From positions 682,001-746,000 of the forward strand of contig NZ_JBFUPW010000001.1 of NCBI RefSeq assembly GCF_041360795.1: a DNA stretch of 64,000 nt. Reading direction: 5' to 3'. The notes under the pieces were generated by a model that worked only from the letters and a program-made list of their open reading frames with translations, searched no databases and was not told the DNA's origin. The DNA comes from Arthrobacter_E sp041360795 (GTDB lineage: Bacteria; Actinomycetota; Actinomycetes; Actinomycetales; Micrococcaceae). Made by a program: the position numbers and the translations under genes. Position 1 is the first letter of the stretch; each line of letters opens with the position of its first letter. Below are positions 25,045 to 33,478 of the stretch, piece after piece.

Positions 25045-25458
25045 ATGAAAGGCATCCCGATGAACCATCTCCAGTGCCGGCCCCACCGGCCCGGTTGGAC
25101 GATCCAACCCCTGCGGTGGCGGCACGCGTCGCCACGGCTCGCGGGCGGTGGCCCAGGCTGTCCCGTGCCCGGCTCCCAGCCGAGGACGCACTGGTCCACG
25201 GAATCCACCTTGCCGAGGACGGTTTTCGCCTGGACGACTCTGCTCCTGACCGTGGTACTGCGCGTGAGCAACCTGCTCGTCGTCCGGCTCCGAGCGGAGA
25301 GGACCGACCGGAGGAGTCATCCGGAACGTGGAGACGTGCCCGGCTGGGTGATGGTGACCCTCATGACGGCTGCGCTCGTGGCCCTGCTGCTGGCCGTGGC
25401 GGGCCCCGCTCTCGAGGGGCTGTTCCGTCAGGCCATCGACACCGTCACCCGGAAGTGA
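25045..25458 (+). CDS. Small Flp/DUF4244-like pilin protein of the tad locus
   Basis: The C-terminal 44 residues, ERGDVPGWVMVTLMTAALVA and on to FRQAIDTVTRK, form a single transmembrane helix behind a short charged segment, the layout of the small pilin-like protein placed between tadC and tadE in Micrococcales. The N-terminal part is basic, Pro/Trp-rich and unlike any family I know. I chose ATG 25045 because AAGAAAGG precedes it; GTG 24847 (overlapping tadC) or a start nearer the helix are alternatives. The mature pilin would start near GDVPGW, but the usual Glu at +5 of Flp pilins is absent. The stop overlaps the tadE GTG. Confidence 0.6.
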   Translation: MKGIPMNHLQCRPHRPGWTIQPLRWRHASPRLAGGGPGCPVPGSQPRTHWSTESTLPRTVFAWTTLLLTVVLRVSNLLVVRLRAERTDRRSHPERGDVPGWVMVTLMTAALVALLLAVAGPALEGLFRQAIDTVTRK

Positions 25459-25949
25459 CCACGCGTGACGACCGGCGCACGGGGAGACGTGCACGGCGAG
25501 CTCACCGAAGTGCAGAGCGAGCCACGAAATGCTGGCTCCTGAGCCCAGGCCCGCTGTTGCCATTCCGAACGCCAGGTCCCGCCCGGGAACGGGGATCGGC
25601 GGTGGTGGACTTCGTCCTCGTCTCGGGGTTGCTCACCATCCTGTTCCTCGGAGTCCTGCAGCTCACGCTGATTCTGCATGTCCGTAATTCGTTGATCGAC
25701 GCCGCCTCATCAGGTGCGCGCTACGGTGCGCTCGCGGACCGGGTTCCCGCCGATGCCGTGGCCCGCGCCAGGGAACTCATCTCGGGGGCCGTGGGACCCG
25801 GCTTCGCGCAGGACATCACCGTCACCGAGGCCCGCGAAGGAGACGAGATGCTGCTCACCGTCACGATCCGCGCGCCGTTCCCCGTCGTCGGACTTCTGGG
25901 GCCGGATCGGCTTCTGGAGGTGACCGGCCATGCTGAACGCGTGGAGTGA
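25455..25949 (+). CDS. tadE: TadE-like pseudopilin
   Basis: A 164-residue protein of the TadE family. The segment RERGSAVVDFVLVSGLLTIL is a prepilin-like cleavage site plus transmembrane helix, with Asp instead of the usual Glu at position +5 after the Gly. The C-terminal domain is extracellular (VTEAREGDEMLLTVTIRAPFPVVGLLG). The GTG at 25455 overlaps the preceding stop (GTGA), consistent with the rest of the operon; the ~45-residue Arg-rich leader before the helix is long for the family. The same frame is open upstream to 25074, opposite the pilin-like gene in another frame, and I regard that part as non-coding. Confidence 0.82.
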   Translation: MTTRDDRRTGRRARRAHRSAERATKCWLLSPGPLLPFRTPGPARERGSAVVDFVLVSGLLTILFLGVLQLTLILHVRNSLIDAASSGARYGALADRVPADAVARARELISGAVGPGFAQDITVTEAREGDEMLLTVTIRAPFPVVGLLGPDRLLEVTGHAERVE

Positions 25950-26454
25950 GAGTGGTGGACCGGGGTCCCGGACGAGTTCCGTGGCGGCACGGTGTGGGTC
26001 GCTGGACCCAGCACCCGGAGTAAGAGGGTGGCATAGCGGCAGCCGCGCCGGCGAAGAGGGGAGCGCCACCGTGGAATTCGTCTTCCTGTCCCTCCTGGTG
26101 CTCATACCGGTCCTGTACTTCGTCCTCACCGTCACACGGATCCAGGCGGCGGGGTTCGCAGTGAGTGGCGCCGCGGACCAGGCCGCACGGCTGGCCGTCC
26201 ACGCGAAGGATGAACAAAGTGCCCGGCTTGCGATGGACCGTGCCGTCGGCCTCGCGCTCGCCGACCAGGACATTCCGCCCGGCACGGCCCAGATGACCGT
26301 CACCTGTCAGCCCGATGATTGCCGACGGCCCGGCACGGCGGTGACTGTGCAGGTGACGGTCGACGTCGAGCTGCCATTCACTCCGCCGGGTCTAGGCCTT
26401 GACGTCGCGCACGTCAGCGCGAGCGGCACCCAGATCGTCGGCAGGTTCAGATGA
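25930..26454 (+). CDS. TadE/TadG-like pseudopilin
   Basis: A 174-residue protein with the prepilin-like motif EEGSATVEFVFLSLLVLIPV at about residue 42, including the consensus Glu at +5, and a transmembrane helix. The extracellular part contains GAADQAARLAVHAKDEQSARLAM, two cysteines (in VTCQPDDC, probably a disulphide) and a beta-rich end. ATG 25930 lies inside the last 20 bp of tadE. This is the second of three minor pilin-like proteins; such proteins are thought to initiate or cap Tad pili. Confidence 0.82.
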   Translation: MLNAWSESGGPGSRTSSVAARCGSLDPAPGVRGWHSGSRAGEEGSATVEFVFLSLLVLIPVLYFVLTVTRIQAAGFAVSGAADQAARLAVHAKDEQSARLAMDRAVGLALADQDIPPGTAQMTVTCQPDDCRRPGTAVTVQVTVDVELPFTPPGLGLDVAHVSASGTQIVGRFR

Positions 26455-27074
26455 CATCGCGAGAATGTACGTCGACAGAGCCCTGGCCGAATCCGCAGAG
26501 CGGGCGGACCGCCAGGGGACTGCAACCCGGCCTTGGGCACAGCGTCAACCTCTGTAAGAAGGCTGAACCATCGCAGAACGCCCTCCCCTGGAACTGCGCC
26601 GACCCGTCGCAGAGCACGCGGCGAAGCAGGAGGCGGAATGCCGCACAGACGGGGAGCCTCAACATCCTCACGCTCGGTTACGTGGTGATCGCCCTGCTCG
26701 CGGCCGTGGTGCTGCTGGACGTCTCGTCGGTGTATCTGGACCACAAGAAGCTCCTGTCCCTGGCTGACGGCGCGGCGTCCGCGGCCGCCGATGCGTTCGA
26801 CATCACCGGAATCGCGGGCGACCGACAAGGCCATGTAACCGTGCGACTGGACGACGGCAGAGTCCGCGCGGCCGCGGCGGACTACCTGCGCCGCAGCCCG
26901 GCGGCGGTGACCCTGGACGGGTTGGCGCTCGTCGACGCCTCGGGCAGCCCCGATGGACGGAGCGCGACGGTTCGCCTCACAGCAGTGGCGCGCCCACCGC
27001 TGCTCGGCGTCTTCGTCCCTGACGGCATCACCATCGAGTCAGGTTCGACGGCGCGTGCCCGGCTAGTGAGGTGA
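26451..27074 (+). CDS. TadG/TadE-like pilus-associated protein (Rv3656-neighbourhood type)
   Basis: A 207-residue protein with one transmembrane helix around residues 72-92 (NILTLGYVVIALLAAVVLLD) and an extracellular part with LSLADGAASAAADAFDITGI, as in the putative Flp pilus-assembly TadE/G-like proteins of actinobacteria. The ~65-residue N-terminus before the helix is unusually long and polar (MTSRECTSTEPWPNP...). The start codon overlaps the previous stop (ATGA). This is the last gene of the operon; no strong terminator was seen in the next 98 bp. Confidence 0.78.
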   Translation: MTSRECTSTEPWPNPQSGRTARGLQPGLGHSVNLCKKAEPSQNALPWNCADPSQSTRRSRRRNAAQTGSLNILTLGYVVIALLAAVVLLDVSSVYLDHKKLLSLADGAASAAADAFDITGIAGDRQGHVTVRLDDGRVRAAAADYLRRSPAAVTLDGLALVDASGSPDGRSATVRLTAVARPPLLGVFVPDGITIESGSTARARLVR

Positions 27075-27172
27075 AAGGCATGCGAAGTGACGACAGTAGC
27101 GCGTTGGAGTGATCGCTGGCTGCTGGTACGGCGCGTCGCCCCTTTGAGTGTCCGGTCCGCTTGGTCTACTGA

Positions 27173-27760
27173 ATGATGCTGCCGAACCAGATGCCGCGCC
27201 TGGAGTACGGGCGGGTCGTGCTACGGGCCTTTGAAAGCCGCGACGCGACACTTGTGCAGTCGGTGGCCGACGACGCTCTGATCCCGTCCATCACGACTGT
27301 TCCAAGCAGCGGAACGCACGAGGATGCTCTGGCCTTCATCGCACGGCAGCATCATCGGCTCGCCGCCGGGACCGGTTATTCGTTTGCCGTGACCGACTCC
27401 GTCTCGGATGTCGCTGTCGGCCAGATCGGATTGTGGCTCCGCGACATCGATCAGGGGCGTGTGACCACAGGGTACTGGGTGGCTCCGGCTCATCGGCGTC
27501 GAGGTTATGTCACCGCCGCATTGCATGCCCTGGCCACGTGGGCTCTCGAACTCGAAGAAGTCGAGCGGCTGCAGCTCTACGTCGAACCATGGAACCGAGG
27601 GTCATGGCAGGCCGCTGAGCGCTGCGGGTTTCAACGCGAAGGATTGCTTCGCTCGTGGCAAGCAGTGGGGGAGGCCCGACGGGACATGTTCGTCTACAGC
27701 AAGATCAACGAGTCCCGCTTCAGCCAGGGGCCGGGCCCCGCACCCACCCCCGGACGCTGA
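27173..27760 (+). CDS. GNAT family N-acetyltransferase (RimJ/RimL type)
   Basis: A protein of up to 195 residues with acetyltransferase motifs in order: RVVLRAFESRDA, the motif-C region DALIPSITTVPSSG, VGQIGLWLRDIDQGRVTTGY, the acetyl-CoA binding loop VAPAHRRRGYVTAAL (R-x-x-G-x/A) and LYVEPWNRGSWQAAERCGF. RimJ/RimL relatives acetylate ribosomal protein N-termini or small molecules; the substrate here is unknown. ATGs at 27173, 27176 and 27191 are all possible; TCTACT at 27165-27170 would make a leaderless start at 27176, while the family motif begins soon after 27191. Codon use looks somewhat less GC-biased than its neighbours. Confidence 0.85.
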   Translation: MMLPNQMPRLEYGRVVLRAFESRDATLVQSVADDALIPSITTVPSSGTHEDALAFIARQHHRLAAGTGYSFAVTDSVSDVAVGQIGLWLRDIDQGRVTTGYWVAPAHRRRGYVTAALHALATWALELEEVERLQLYVEPWNRGSWQAAERCGFQREGLLRSWQAVGEARRDMFVYSKINESRFSQGPGPAPTPGR

Positions 27761-27775
27761 TCGCCGCGCATGCCG

Positions 27776-27791
27776 TAGTCTTGGAAGACCA
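27776..27791 (+). promoter_or_regulatory. Near-leaderless promoter of prfB
   Basis: TAGTCT at 27776-27781 is followed by 9 bases and ATG 27791, which would leave a leader of only 2-3 nt. No Shine-Dalgarno sequence precedes the ATG. Confidence 0.45.
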
Positions 27792-28906
27792 TGGCTGAGA
27801 TTGATTTTCCTGCAGAGATCCGTGCACTGAGGGCTACTTACGACTCCATCGCACAAGTGTCAGACGTCGATTCCCTGCGCCGGGACATCGCCGAACTCAG
27901 CGAGAAGGCCGGCGTCCCCGATCTCTGGGACGACCCCGCCGCCGCCCAGGTGGTGACCTCACAGCTTTCGCACCGCCAGTCGGAACTCGAACGCCTGACC
28001 ACGCTGGCCAGCCGCATCGAGGACCTGGAGGTCCTGGTCGAGCTCGGTCAGGAAGCCGGGGATGAGGACTCCATGGCCGAGGCCGGCACGGAGCTCGCCT
28101 CGATCCGTTCCTCCCTGGAACAGCTCGAAGTCGTCACGCTCCTGTCCGGTGAGTACGACGAGCGCGAGGCCGTGGTCACCATCCGTTCCGGCGCCGGTGG
28201 CGTGGACGCCGCCGATTTCGCCGAGATGCTCATGCGCATGTACCTCCGCTGGGCCGAGCGCCGTGGCTACCCCACGAAGGTCATGGACACCTCCTACGCC
28301 GAAGAAGCGGGCATCAAGTCCGCCACCTTCGAGGTCAACGCCCCTTACGCCTTCGGCACCCTCAGCGTGGAGGCCGGCACGCACCGCCTCGTGCGGATCA
28401 GCCCCTTCGACAACCAGGGCCGTCGCCAGACGTCCTTCGCCGCCGTCGAGGTCATCCCGCTGATCGAGCAGACCGACTCCATCGAGATCCCGGACAACGA
28501 GATCCGCGTGGACGTGTTCCGTTCCTCCGGTCCGGGTGGCCAGTCGGTCAACACCACCGACTCCGCCGTCCGCCTGACGCACATCCCCACGGGGATCGTG
28601 GTGTCGATGCAGAACGAGAAGTCCCAGATCCAGAACCGTGCAGCCGCCATGCGCGTGCTTCAGTCCCGTCTCCTCCTCCTCAAGAAGGAGCAGGAGGACG
28701 CGGAGAAGAAGGCTCTGGCCGGTGACATCAAGGCCTCGTGGGGCGACCAGATGCGGTCCTACGTCCTGAACCCGTACCAGATGGTCAAGGACCTCCGGAC
28801 CAACCACGAAGTCGGCAACACGAGTGCCGTCCTCGACGGTGACATCGACGCTTTCATCGACGCCGGCATCCGCTGGCGCGCCGACAGCCGCAAGGCCGAG
28901 GCCTGA
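27791..28906 (+). CDS. prfB: Peptide chain release factor 2
   Basis: A 371-residue class I release factor reading UGA and UAA. The stop-codon reading tripeptide SPF is in LVRISPFDNQGRRQ, and the peptidyl-hydrolysis motif GGQ in SSGPGGQSVNTTDSAV. The frame is continuous from MAEIDFPAEIRALR: it lacks the in-frame UGA and programmed +1 frameshift that autoregulate prfB in many bacteria. It is placed just before ftsEX, an order common in actinobacteria. GGQ lies at about residue 248, as expected for RF2. Confidence 0.97.
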   Translation: MAEIDFPAEIRALRATYDSIAQVSDVDSLRRDIAELSEKAGVPDLWDDPAAAQVVTSQLSHRQSELERLTTLASRIEDLEVLVELGQEAGDEDSMAEAGTELASIRSSLEQLEVVTLLSGEYDEREAVVTIRSGAGGVDAADFAEMLMRMYLRWAERRGYPTKVMDTSYAEEAGIKSATFEVNAPYAFGTLSVEAGTHRLVRISPFDNQGRRQTSFAAVEVIPLIEQTDSIEIPDNEIRVDVFRSSGPGGQSVNTTDSAVRLTHIPTGIVVSMQNEKSQIQNRAAAMRVLQSRLLLLKKEQEDAEKKALAGDIKASWGDQMRSYVLNPYQMVKDLRTNHEVGNTSAVLDGDIDAFIDAGIRWRADSRKAEA

Positions 28907-29010
28907 GCGAGCCCGGCGTGGCACGCGGCCTCAGGGCCGGGTGCAACACCCCGGTTCCGGGCCGGACGACACCGGCCTCACCTGCGGCGCAGTGCAAGCC
29001 TTTGCACGAC

Positions 29011-29033
29011 ACGCCGCCCGAATGGGGCGGCGT
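29011..29033 (+). terminator. Hairpin downstream of prfB
   Basis: Arms acgccgccc (29011-29019) and gggcggcgt (29025-29033) form a 9-bp stem with a 5-base loop about 105 bp after the prfB stop. It has only a short pyrimidine tail. Confidence 0.45.
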
Positions 29034-29049
29034 TCCCGCGGTGCGACCA

Positions 29050-29055
29050 TAAACT
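29050..29055 (+). promoter_or_regulatory. Possible -10 box of the ftsEX operon
   Basis: TAAACT at 29050-29055 lies about 96 bp before the ftsE ATG, after the prfB hairpin. No strong -35 box was found. The 244-bp gap otherwise shows only the hairpin and GC-rich sequence. Confidence 0.35.
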
Positions 29056-29150
29056 CGAGGAGCCGGTGCCATCACTTCCCCCAACACTAGGCCCAGGCCC
29101 CGGCCGCTGGAGCGGTTCCGTCGCGCCTGCCGACCGGGCTGTGTGAAGCC

Positions 29151-29899
<749 letters not shown>

Positions 29900-29903
<4 letters not shown>

Positions 29904-30814
29904 GGCCCATGTTCATCCTCGGGGAGATCGCCAACGGCCTCCGCCGGAACCTCTCCATGTTCGTCTCCGTGGTCCTGGTGACCTTCGTGTCGCTCACCTT
30001 CGTGGGCGCGGCCGGGATGCTCCAGATGCAGATCAACCAGATGAAGGGCTACTGGTACGACAAGGTCCAGGTGGCGATCTTCCTCTGCAGCCCCGGCTCC
30101 ACCACCGCCAACTGCTCCTCCGGTCCCGTGACCAAGGAGCAGCAGGACAATCTGCGCAAGACCCTGGATTCGGATGCGATCCGCCAGTACGTCAACGACT
30201 TCCAGTTCGAGTCCCAGGACGAGGCGTACAAGCACTTCAAGGAGCAGTTCGCCAATTCGCCGATCGTCGACTCGGTGACGCCGGATCAGCTGCCCTCCTC
30301 CTTCCGTGTGAACCTGAAGGATCCCGAGAAGTACAAGGTCATCTCGGAGACCTTCTCCGCCCAGCCCGGCGTGGAGAGCGTGATCGATCAGCGCCAGATC
30401 CTGGAGAAGCTCTTCTCCGCCATGAACACGGCTTCGTTCGTCGCCATCGGCATCGCGGCGATCATGATCATCTGTGCGGCGCTGCTGATCGCGACCACCA
30501 TCAGGCTCTCGGCCTTCATGCGGCGCAAGGAGACTGCCATCATGAGATTGGTGGGAGCTTCCAAGGCGGTGATCCAATTGCCCTTCATCCTCGAAGGCGT
30601 GATCGCGGCCGTGATCGGAGCGCTGCTCGCCTCGGCTGCCATCTGGGGGATCTCGCACTTCTTCCTGACCGGCTACCTTGCCGAGCAGTACAAGCAGACC
30701 GCCTTCATCTCGGATGCGCAGACGCTCTGGCTGGTTCCCGGCCTGATCGCTCTGGGTGCCGTGATCGCCGGCGTCTCATCCCTGTTCACCCTCCGCAAGC
30801 CGCTCAACGCCTGA
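29900..30814 (+). CDS. ftsX: Cell division permease-like protein FtsX
   Basis: A 304-residue membrane partner of FtsE. Topology: short cytoplasmic N-terminus (MRPMFILGEIANGLRRNLSM), first transmembrane helix at about 20-42, an extracellular domain of about 125 residues with a cysteine pair (FLCSPGSTTANCSS), then three helices near 172-200, 222-245 and 272-295. The FtsX extracellular loop recruits and activates a coiled-coil hydrolase; the M23 protein encoded next is the obvious candidate. It starts at ATG overlapping the ftsE stop. Confidence 0.95.
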
Positions 30815-30839
30815 GCGTGGGCCCATGGAAAGGAACGTC

Positions 30840-32288
30840 ATGAACGTTGCAGGACCGACACAGAGGGCTCTCGCGAAGGCTGCGCGTCTCCGTTTCCCGT
30901 ACGACGGCGAGCAGTGCCGCAAGGCTGCGCGCCGCACCATCGGTGCGTCCGCCGTCGTCGTGCTGCTGCTGGGGCTCGGCCTCACGCCCAGCCAGGCCGA
31001 CAATCTGGATGATCAGCAGCAGGCGCTCCAGAACCGTGCGAACCAGGTGCAGTCCTCGCTGGAGTTCCTGGACGGCAAGATCGCCAAGTCCGCGGCCGAC
31101 CTGACCCTGTTCCAGGGCCGGCTTCCGGGCGCTCAGAAGGCCCTGGCGGATGCCCAGGGACGTGTCGCGGCGGCAGCGTCCGAGGCGCAGTCCCTGGCCG
31201 TGCGCGTCGATGCGGCGCAGCAGAGCAAGGCGAAGCTGGCGCAGGAGATGACGCAGGACAAGGCGAAGTCCAGCGAGACCAAGAAGCTGATCGGGCAGAT
31301 CGCCACCCAGGCCTACAAGTCCGGCGGCGTTCCCAACGACCTCACGCTGTTCTTCGGCGCGACGGACACGGAGAAGCTGGTCAGCAGCATGGACCTGGCA
31401 GACCAGGCGCTGCGCACCCAGAACGCCGCGATGGAGAAGCTCAACCAGCAGAGCGCCGTCAACGTCAATCAGTCCGCGCGTCTCGCCGCCGTCGAGCAGG
31501 AGATCGCCGACCTCAAGGCGCAGGCGGATGCCGCCCTGGCCCGGGAACAGTCCGCCCGTGACGAGGCCGCACGCCAGAAAGCGGCGGTGGACAAGCTCGT
31601 CTCGGACACCACGCGGCTGAACAAGGAACTCGAAGCCTCCAAGCCCGCCATCCAGGCGCAGCTGGCCAAGGTCAATCAGGCGCAGGACCAGGTGGCATCG
31701 CAGATCAAGGCCCGCGACGAGCGGCTCCGGCAGGAGTGGCTGGCCGAGCAGCGCCGGAAGGCGGAAGCGGCAGCGGCCGCAGCCGCCGCTGAGGCTGCGC
31801 GGCAGGGCCAGGCACAGCCCCCGGCCCAGCCGCCGTACGTGCCGCCGGCGCCGGGACCGATCTCCTCCTTCGGGATCCGGGCCCCGTTCGACGGAAACCC
31901 GCCGATCACCTCGGGCTGGGGCTGGCGCGCCGTGCCGCCGGGCACCATCGACTTCTGGGGCACCGGCGGTTACATGCACACCGGTGTCGACTTCGGCGTC
32001 GGCTGTGGCACCCCGGTGCACGCGGCGGCCTCCGGCACCGTGACCCTGGCCGGCTGGATCACCACCGGTGGCGGCTGGACCGTCCAGGTGTCCCACGGCG
32101 TCGTGCAGGGCAACGCGCTGACCACGGTGAACTACCACAACAGCTCCGTGGTCGTGTCGGCAGGTCAGCACGTCGAGCAGGGTCAGGTCATCGCGTACTC
32201 GGGCAGCTCCGGCAACTCGACCGGCTGCCACGCCCACTTCGAGACGTGGGTCAACGGCTCGCCGGTGGATCCCATGACCATGCTCTAG
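30840..32288 (+). CDS. Secreted coiled-coil M23 peptidoglycan endopeptidase, likely FtsEX-controlled
   Basis: A 482-residue exported protein. A hydrophobic export segment (about residues 38-55, SAVVVLLLGLGLTPSQA) is followed by a long coiled coil (about 58-310, rich in Ala, Gln, Lys and Glu) and a Pro-rich linker. The C-terminal LytM/M23 domain carries the zinc ligands in YMHTGVDFG and GCHAHFETW (HxH). Proteins of this layout (EnvC, CwlO, RipC) are held inactive by the coiled coil and activated by FtsX. I start it at ATG 30840 with GGAAAGGA 5-6 bp upstream; the ATG at 30825 lacks such a site. It is 25 bp downstream of ftsX and followed by a strong terminator. Confidence 0.92.
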   Translation: MNVAGPTQRALAKAARLRFPYDGEQCRKAARRTIGASAVVVLLLGLGLTPSQADNLDDQQQALQNRANQVQSSLEFLDGKIAKSAADLTLFQGRLPGAQKALADAQGRVAAAASEAQSLAVRVDAAQQSKAKLAQEMTQDKAKSSETKKLIGQIATQAYKSGGVPNDLTLFFGATDTEKLVSSMDLADQALRTQNAAMEKLNQQSAVNVNQSARLAAVEQEIADLKAQADAALAREQSARDEAARQKAAVDKLVSDTTRLNKELEASKPAIQAQLAKVNQAQDQVASQIKARDERLRQEWLAEQRRKAEAAAAAAAAEAARQGQAQPPAQPPYVPPAPGPISSFGIRAPFDGNPPITSGWGWRAVPPGTIDFWGTGGYMHTGVDFGVGCGTPVHAAASGTVTLAGWITTGGGWTVQVSHGVVQGNALTTVNYHNSSVVVSAGQHVEQGQVIAYSGSSGNSTGCHAHFETWVNGSPVDPMTML

Positions 32289-32305
32289 ACGTTCCAGAGC
32301 ATCGT

Positions 32306-32343
32306 CCGGAAGGCCCGTTCCCCGAGGGGAGCGGGCCTTCCGG
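32306..32343 (+). terminator. Rho-independent-type terminator after the M23 gene
   Basis: Arms ccggaaggcccg (32306-32317) and cgggccttccgg (32332-32343) pair perfectly over 12 bp around a 14-base loop that itself contains cccc/gggg. Confidence 0.8.
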
Positions 32344-32397
32344 CGTCTGCCGCGTTCTTCCTGAGCGGACAATGCGCGGTACGGCGCGCCGCATGGG

Positions 32398-32403
32398 TAG
32401 ACT
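32398..32403 (+). promoter_or_regulatory. -10 box of smpB
   Basis: TAGACT at 32398-32403 gives a transcript start near 32410 and a leader of about 27 nt carrying the GAAGGAG ribosome site. No clear -35 box is seen. Confidence 0.55.
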
Positions 32404-32436
32404 GGAAGGACTGTTTTCAGACCGAAGGAGTCAGCC

Positions 32437-32907
32437 GTGCCGAAGGAAAGTGGCCGGAAAGTCGTGGCCACGAACCGCAAGGCACGCCACGACTACGAAG
32501 TGCTGGACACCTATGAGGCGGGGATCGCGCTCATGGGGACCGAGGTGAAGTCCCTCCGCGAGGGGCACGCCAACATGGGCGATGCGTTCTGCACGTTCTA
32601 CAACGACGAGCTCTGGATGGAGCAGGTCAACATCCCGGAGTACAGCCAGGGGAGCTGGACCAACCACTCCTCGCGCCGCCGCCGGAAGCTGCTCCTGCAC
32701 CGTGCCGAGCTCATCAAGATCTCACACAAGATCCGGGAGAGCGGCTTCACGATCGTCCCCCTGCAGCTGTACTTCGTCGACGGGCGGGCCAAGGTCGAAA
32801 TCGGCGTGGCCCGCGGTAAGAAGGAGTACGACAAGCGCCAGAGCCTGCGCGAAGCGCAGGACAAGCGCGAGGCTCAGCGGGTCCTTCGGGCGCGCAACAA
32901 GCGCTGA
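32437..32907 (+). CDS. smpB: SsrA-binding protein SmpB
   Basis: A 156-residue protein that binds tmRNA and brings it to stalled ribosomes for trans-translation. Typical regions are VVATNRKARHDYEVLDTYEAG, GTEVKSLREGHANMGDAF and EYSQGSWTNHSSRRRRKLLLH; the basic C-terminal tail (KKEYDKRQSLREAQDKRE) enters the decoding centre. The start is GTG 32437 with GAAGGAG upstream. Its RNA partner, ssrA, lies 103 bp downstream on the same strand. Confidence 0.97.
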   Translation: MPKESGRKVVATNRKARHDYEVLDTYEAGIALMGTEVKSLREGHANMGDAFCTFYNDELWMEQVNIPEYSQGSWTNHSSRRRRKLLLHRAELIKISHKIRESGFTIVPLQLYFVDGRAKVEIGVARGKKEYDKRQSLREAQDKREAQRVLRARNKR

Positions 32908-32935
32908 TCCGCCTCGCCCGAGGATGCCTCCGGGC

Positions 32936-32964
32936 TTGGCTTCGTGCGCCAGTGGAGGTATGCT
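32936..32964 (+). promoter_or_regulatory. ssrA: Promoter of ssrA
   Basis: TTGGCT (32936-32941), a 17-bp spacer and TATGCT (32959-32964) form a good housekeeping promoter. The expected start near 32971 leaves about 40 nt to be removed before the mature tmRNA 5' end. Confidence 0.7.
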
Positions 32965-33010
32965 GGAGAGTCCTGTTGGGGAGACCTGGCAGGGATTGGT
33001 AAATGAACAT

Positions 33011-33376
33011 GGGGATGATCGGTTTCGACGATGTCTGTCGACGCAGGTGAAGCGGGCCGAGGATGCAGGCTTATCTCGTAAACGATGTCTGCAAACCAAT
33101 AAGTGCCGAATCTAAGCGCACTGACTTCGCTCTTGCTGCCTAAGCAGTAAGACAGTCCGTCAGCCCACGGTTGCTATCGCCGTGGAATCTGGCGTCGTCT
33201 AGATAGCCACTGCCAGGGGCCCTCGTCATCGGGGCTTCTGGGACTTTTAGATGACTGGGCCCGGATCAGCCAGCTGTTTGCAGCATGGCTGGGGCCGAGA
33301 AATTCCGACGCAAACTGCGCCCGGAGAAGCCCTGCAGAAGCAACATCGGACGCGGGTTCGATTCCCGCCATCTCCA
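33011..33376 (+). ncRNA. ssrA: Transfer-messenger RNA (tmRNA)
   Basis: The 5' end GGGGATGATCGGTTTCGAC and the 3' end GGTTCGATTCCCGCCATCTCC are the tRNA-like ends of tmRNA; GGGGATG pairs with CATCTCC as a 7-bp acceptor stem (one G-U). The discriminator A is at 33376 and the genome continues CTG, so CCA is added after transcription. The resume codon is GCC at 33105, and the tag reads AESKRTDFALAA, ending with TAA at 33141-33143; the ALAA end marks rescued proteins for ClpXP-type proteolysis. At about 366 nt the length is normal. smpB is directly upstream. Confidence 0.96.
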
Positions 33377-33382
33377 CTGTTG

Positions 33383-33415
33383 AAAGGCCCTGGATCCTCG
33401 AGATCCAGGGCCTTT
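33383..33415 (+). terminator. Terminator of ssrA
   Basis: Arms aaaggccctggatc (33383-33396) and gatccagggccttt (33402-33415) pair perfectly over 14 bp around a 5-base loop, beginning 6 bp after the mature tmRNA end. The symmetrical A/T ends make it usable by the convergent PBP gene as well. Confidence 0.88.
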
Positions 33416-33478
33416 CGCCGTCTTCGGCGCCGGGCGCGTTGCGCGTGGGCGTGTTCCGCACGCTCGGCGGACGCCCGG

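Noticed and set aside
25074..25454. Upstream extension of the tadE frame
   Set aside because: It overlaps the pilin-like gene in another frame; the GTG 25455 overlap fits the operon pattern and the extension is Arg/Pro/Gly-rich noise.
27791..27870. Search for the prfB programmed frameshift site
   Set aside because: The frame is continuous with no in-frame TGA or CTTTGA slip site.
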